In this document: positions 60,200 to 64,000 of the stretch, piece after piece
How positions within the stretch are numbered: the stretch's first letter is position 1
Layout of the letters: the number at the start of each line of letters is the position of its first letter
Origin: Tubiluchus corallicola
Taxonomy: Eukaryota > Priapulida > Priapulimorpha > Priapulimorphida > Tubiluchidae
Assembly: GCA_030141605.1 (NCBI GenBank)
Contig: JAQGDQ010000045.1
Span: 310,001 to 374,000, forward strand
Reading direction: 5' to 3'
DNA: 64,000 bases
The notes under the pieces: model-generated
The model's input: the letters and a program-made list of their open reading frames with translations, nothing else
Told to the model about the DNA's origin: nothing
Database searches by the model: none
Made by a program: the position numbers and the translations under genes

Positions 60200-62662
60200 A
60201 AGAATATGACAACTATGTACTTGAAAAAATATATTTGATAAGTACAAAGTAATTTCATTGACTACCACTTAAAGGAAAAACCGACCATAGAACAATATAA
60301 TGTTTTATTTTAATATACACTCAAGAATATTGAGATTATCACATAATATACGGGTGTAAAATGCCTTGTTTAAAAATGCAAAAGAAATTTATATCCTGCC
60401 AAACGAGCCTCGCTGCCTGCATATTTGAAAAAGCGATTAAGCTGGTGAACAGTACGAAAAAAAACACGCGTAAAAAAAACTGCAGTTCACTCAGAAATTT
60501 CGCTATTACAGCTGACTTGATCACTGTGTTTAACTCTGTTTATTTAAGTAAATAAAAATTAGTCGCGGGTCAATTAGCAACAATTTGCTTAAATAATTTC
60601 AATCCATGGGTTTATACCCCAAAATGCACACAGTAATTACAGATAAGCATGGAATTCTGCGAATTGCGAGCATACAGGTGCCAGTCGACTTACTAGCTTG
60701 TTAAAATATTTTTTTGTTATTTAGTCTGCTTTAAGTAGCCGAGTTGGACGTTATTACATCACCGCCTGTAACTGGTTTTCATTGCTAGTGGGCAACGGTA
60801 TTCATCAAAAAGTAAAAAATACTATATTAATAAGCTCTCACGTTTAACGTTTTGTGTTGTAATTCGTAATAAATATAGTAGCTACAGCTGCAAGAAAAGT
60901 TTGCTCAAGAACCTGGCGGAACTTAACGAGAGTCTAATGGCTCTTCCTTTAATACGAGACTTGGCAACTGCTCTCCTTGTAGGTTAACCAAATGTGAAAT
61001 AGCTTTAGCACTGTGCCTATGGTTTAAATGAAAATCGGTATACTTACGGACCCTGCCTGTGAGATATCACATATTTTGTGAACAAACAATGCTCTGTCTT
61101 CTCCTCTTTCCTCTCCTCTTCACTCCCCTCTTCTCTTCACCTGGTAGTTTGCTCGTTTTTGTTTGTTTGACCGTTTGATATTTTTGTCTGTCAGTCCCGC
61201 AGTTATCAGTTTTTGTCTATCAAGCCAGTCACTTAACGACCTTTCGTCAAATAGTCCGAAAGTATTCAATTAACCAGACACCCGGACAGTGTTCAAATTC
61301 ATCAAGTAGACTCGAAACAAAGGATATTTCAACCGCACTTTGTCGTTGCCAGTTTTCACCAGACCGCACGTTCCTAGCTAGGTGTTTGTGGTTTCCAATA
61401 CAGGCATTATTTGTAAATTCGATGCACACGTCTCGCAATTCTCACATTAATCATAAGTCCTTCAACCAAATCTCTGATTCCTATTTCAACTCTTATTTAA
61501 TTTTGAGAATTGTGGAAATGAAGCCATAGACAACGAAGTTGTTGGAAAACGATGATGGTTATGAATATAAATTCCTTTCAGCTTTATAAAGCTTCTGAGA
61601 GACGAATAGGCGAGAGCGTCCACATCACTAGGCACACTGTGGAATAGCCTAATAAATGTCATACATGTGGAAAATAGGAGGGCATTTATAACTCATACCA
61701 ATGGAAATTTTCTTTCATGTCTGAAAGCCAAAACTGTTTCAGTGTAGGCTTGTTTCTGTACGTAATTAACATAGTTCGTTTATTGTGATTAAATGCAACT
61801 GTGAGTTATGCTTGTTTAGGCATATGATATAGCTAAGTTAGTTTCCAGCAGGTATTTTCTTTCCAATCTAATCAGTGAATCCAAGAAATTTGTAAAAAAT
61901 AATCAGAGTGAGGCAATGACAATTCACCTCCGTCAACCGTCATTTTTACAATTTTCTTAAATGCACTGCTTTGACTGAAACAAAACGTTTCTGGGAATGA
62001 AATAATTTTTTTATACCTGTAAGCGTTATAGGCAGTTCCTATTTAATAGTAAATCTTTATACCAATAAGGGAAAACCATCAAGTTCTATTACCACAAATT
62101 CCCTGCGCATAATGTTTTTTATAGTGTCTTAAAGATAGCAATTATTAATTAGTTGAGGAATAATCTTAATGTGCCGTAACACTTTCACCAGAACCAAAGA
62201 TTTTAAAGTTGTTTTAGATTGCGGTCCGAGTGGCACAGAAAAAACTCTAGCCTGGGTTACCCTCTTCAAAATGTCAGCAGATTTATAGGGGTGCCAATTT
62301 GGCCAAACTTCAAAAATGCACAAATCCTATTAAAATGGATATCAAATTACTCGTCTAGTCACTTAGAATGAAAAATATATAGTTTGTTCTAGCTGTGACT
62401 TTTCGTTAGGTCACTAAGACTGCACATTGGATATGGTCAATGCACTTACGATCAAAGGTCAAATTTTCCTATAACGTTAGGATTAACCGATTTGAAAGAA
62501 CTTTGTAATTAATCATACATTTTTTGGTATGACAAATTCAACTGAACACCTTCAAGAATACAGACCAGCCTGAAGTTACCATTTTTAACAAAAAAGGTCA
62601 AACTCTTTAAAAGTATAATATACATTCTTTGATACCAAAGTCGTTCACAGTATCTACGAGCT
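60200..62662. other. intergenic stretch
   Basis: No recognised gene. Contains a pyrimidine-only tract (61092-61141) followed by TTTG/TGTC-rich sequence. A 63-codon - strand open frame (61247-61438) has protein-like composition but no identified family. Confidence 0.5.
61092..61141. repeat. polypyrimidine (CT-rich) tract
   Basis: About 50 bases almost entirely C and T (TCTTCTCCTCTTTCCTCTCC and on), with only isolated purines. Able in principle to adopt non-B DNA. Confidence 0.8.
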
Positions 62663-63470
62663 TTACTCGTTGACAGATTTGCTAGAATCAGACAAATCAC
62701 TACAGTTGCCAATATCCGAATTGGTAGGCAAGTCACTGTAGTTACCAGTATCCGAAACGGCGTCAGTTTCATGAGTGCCACCAGCGACTGCTAGAGTTAA
62801 GTTAGTGAGGCAGAGCAGGGCGTATATATTGTGCAGATGCATATTTTCCTTGTTCATACACCAATTATGTTGTAGAGGTGCTGGAGTATCACCTGGATTC
62901 TTAAAGTTCAACAAGATGAAGACTTGGTAATTGGTTCTGGTAACCTTCATGTTGTGGAATCACTAAAAGATAGTATTTTTAGGGCAGATTTTTTTCTTCA
63001 TTGCTTCCCACTTCCTTGCTCGAGTTTTTACAACTGTCTTGCTAGTTTTGTGCGTGTCTATATAATCGTGAACTGTTCCATGTCAGCCTGTATGTATGTT
63101 GTTATTGGAAGTTTTTTCCCCAAGTTCTTGGAGCAACTTTCGAGCTTCCTCTAACCTCATAGATAGACTGCTTCTCATCACCCTAGAAACTAGAGATGGC
63201 ATCTACGTCAGTATGATTATTGGAACGGGCAATTGTATAAGTAATATCTGCACTGCATAGTGTCATACAATCATAAGCAGCCCCTTTTCTGTTTATGCAC
63301 TGTTTATTTGATATGACGAAGTTGCAAAGACCATAATACCAATATCTTCTGCTTCGACCACAACAACATCTTCAAGTCCAAATTTTCTGTGTTGAGAATA
63401 TATGCATAGAAGAATAGTGCCGATTCCATGTGTTTGCATTAAACTCTTCCATCTCCACATCAATTTTCAA
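62663..63470 (-). pseudogene. decayed transposon-type ORF (C-terminal half)
   Basis: Three blocks in the right order on the - strand, in shifting frames with stops, resemble an uncharacterised repeat-encoded protein common in invertebrate genomes. Block one (63438-63302) reads GTILLCIYSQHRKFGLEDVV and then VEAED, where the family has EADTRILLHA and AEDTDV. Block two (about 63230-63180) reads NHTDVDAISSF, stop, GDEK, versus HAFTGCDTVSAF.GKGK. Block three (62950-62663, open) reads RTNYQVFI and PAPLQHNW, versus RANYQAAIW and PSPLGHGW, then an Asp/Ser-rich tail. The conserved Asp, Cys and Gly residues are partly lost. The family identity rests on memory of its motifs. Confidence 0.5.
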
Positions 63471-64000
63471 GTCCCAACGAAATATGAAACGCTTCTCTGG
63501 ACGTTGCAATGACAGAGAAATTCAAAAAATGGCTGTACCCGAATTTACAAGAATGTTGAACTCGTTTTTAACATGCTTTAAGGATGGCAGTTTATCGTCT
63601 CTTTTTATGAAGTATTTCATCATCACTAATGAAAGACAATCCTAAAAGCCATTGATGTTCAGTGTCCTTGACATTTAGGTGCAGGTCATATGGATCATTT
63701 AAAAAATTATCTTGGAAATCTTTGGGTGACGAGCTAACGCAGGATTAAAACTTTGTTGACATATAATCACCCTAAGTAAATTGTTTACTATCTTGCTTCT
63801 CCCTCACATCATGGAGTGCTGAGACATTAAATTAAGCCCGTGTCTACTTCAAGCTTAGTAGTTATCGTGCAGGTCTACTTCAACAGATATTTGAGCTTGC
63901 CAACTAACTTTGATTTCATTCCTTTCACAGTGTTCCATTCACACTGAATATTGGAGCATTCATCAGTAACATCAGTGCTACTCTTGCTTAAGACTACTCA
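63471..64000. other. right edge, possible continuation of the decayed element
   Basis: No intact frame on either strand. It probably includes further degenerate - strand sequence of the element to the left, but no motif was secure enough to name. Confidence 0.3.

Noticed and set aside
62220-62275. GCGGTCCGAGTGGCACAG word resembling a Leu/Ser tRNA A box
   Set aside because: No matching B box at the right distance and no acceptor-stem pairing were found.

Overview
The window is AT-rich animal nuclear DNA. Coding sequence is split into short exons with GT..AG introns, with tRNA-derived SINE-like pieces, foldback repeats, minisatellites and a decayed transposon reading frame around them. Nothing looks bacterial, organellar or viral. 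The encoded protein is clearly metazoan. It diverges evenly from the vertebrate TRIO and KALRN proteins, which points to an invertebrate, but I cannot name the phylum from the sequence.

The window contains one recognisable gene, on the + strand: an orthologue of the Rho guanine-nucleotide exchange factor family TRIO / Kalirin / UNC-73. I assembled 30 coding exons (17781-54009) whose splice phases join without a break into a 1432-residue protein. Its modules are: a short basic N-terminus; a conserved [15 protein letters not shown] segment; the second DH-PH (GEF2) unit; a Ser-rich basic linker; an SH3 domain; an Ig domain; an FN3 domain; and a C-terminal protein kinase with its catalytic residues in place. 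This is the KALRN-DUET arrangement. No spectrin repeats, Sec14 domain or first DH-PH unit were found upstream, so this is either a short form started from an internal promoter or the 3' half of a longer gene whose other exons lie to the left. Exons 2-30 are strongly supported. The first exon (17781-17946) is the least certain.

Region by region: 1-17.78 kb has no recognisable exon and holds minisatellites, a foldback with tandem-repeat arms, a T-rich simple tract and a SINE-like piece. 17.78-54.0 kb is the gene: the first three introns are long (7.1, 1.6 and 5.3 kb) and the rest are compact. Its introns carry a repeat family (23.9-24.7 kb), a less AT-rich probable insertion (29.6-30.9 kb), an exact 171-bp tandem duplication (43.0-43.3 kb) and a 0.5-kb foldback with tRNA-like halves inside the Ig domain's intron. 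54.0-55.9 kb is the probable 3' UTR. 55.9-64 kb is intergenic, with a second tandem-repeat foldback, a long TA/GA microsatellite, a TA-flanked MITE and, at the right edge on the - strand, the decayed C-terminal part of a transposon-type protein.

The exons were read by eye against remembered family features. Transcript evidence and database searches were not available.
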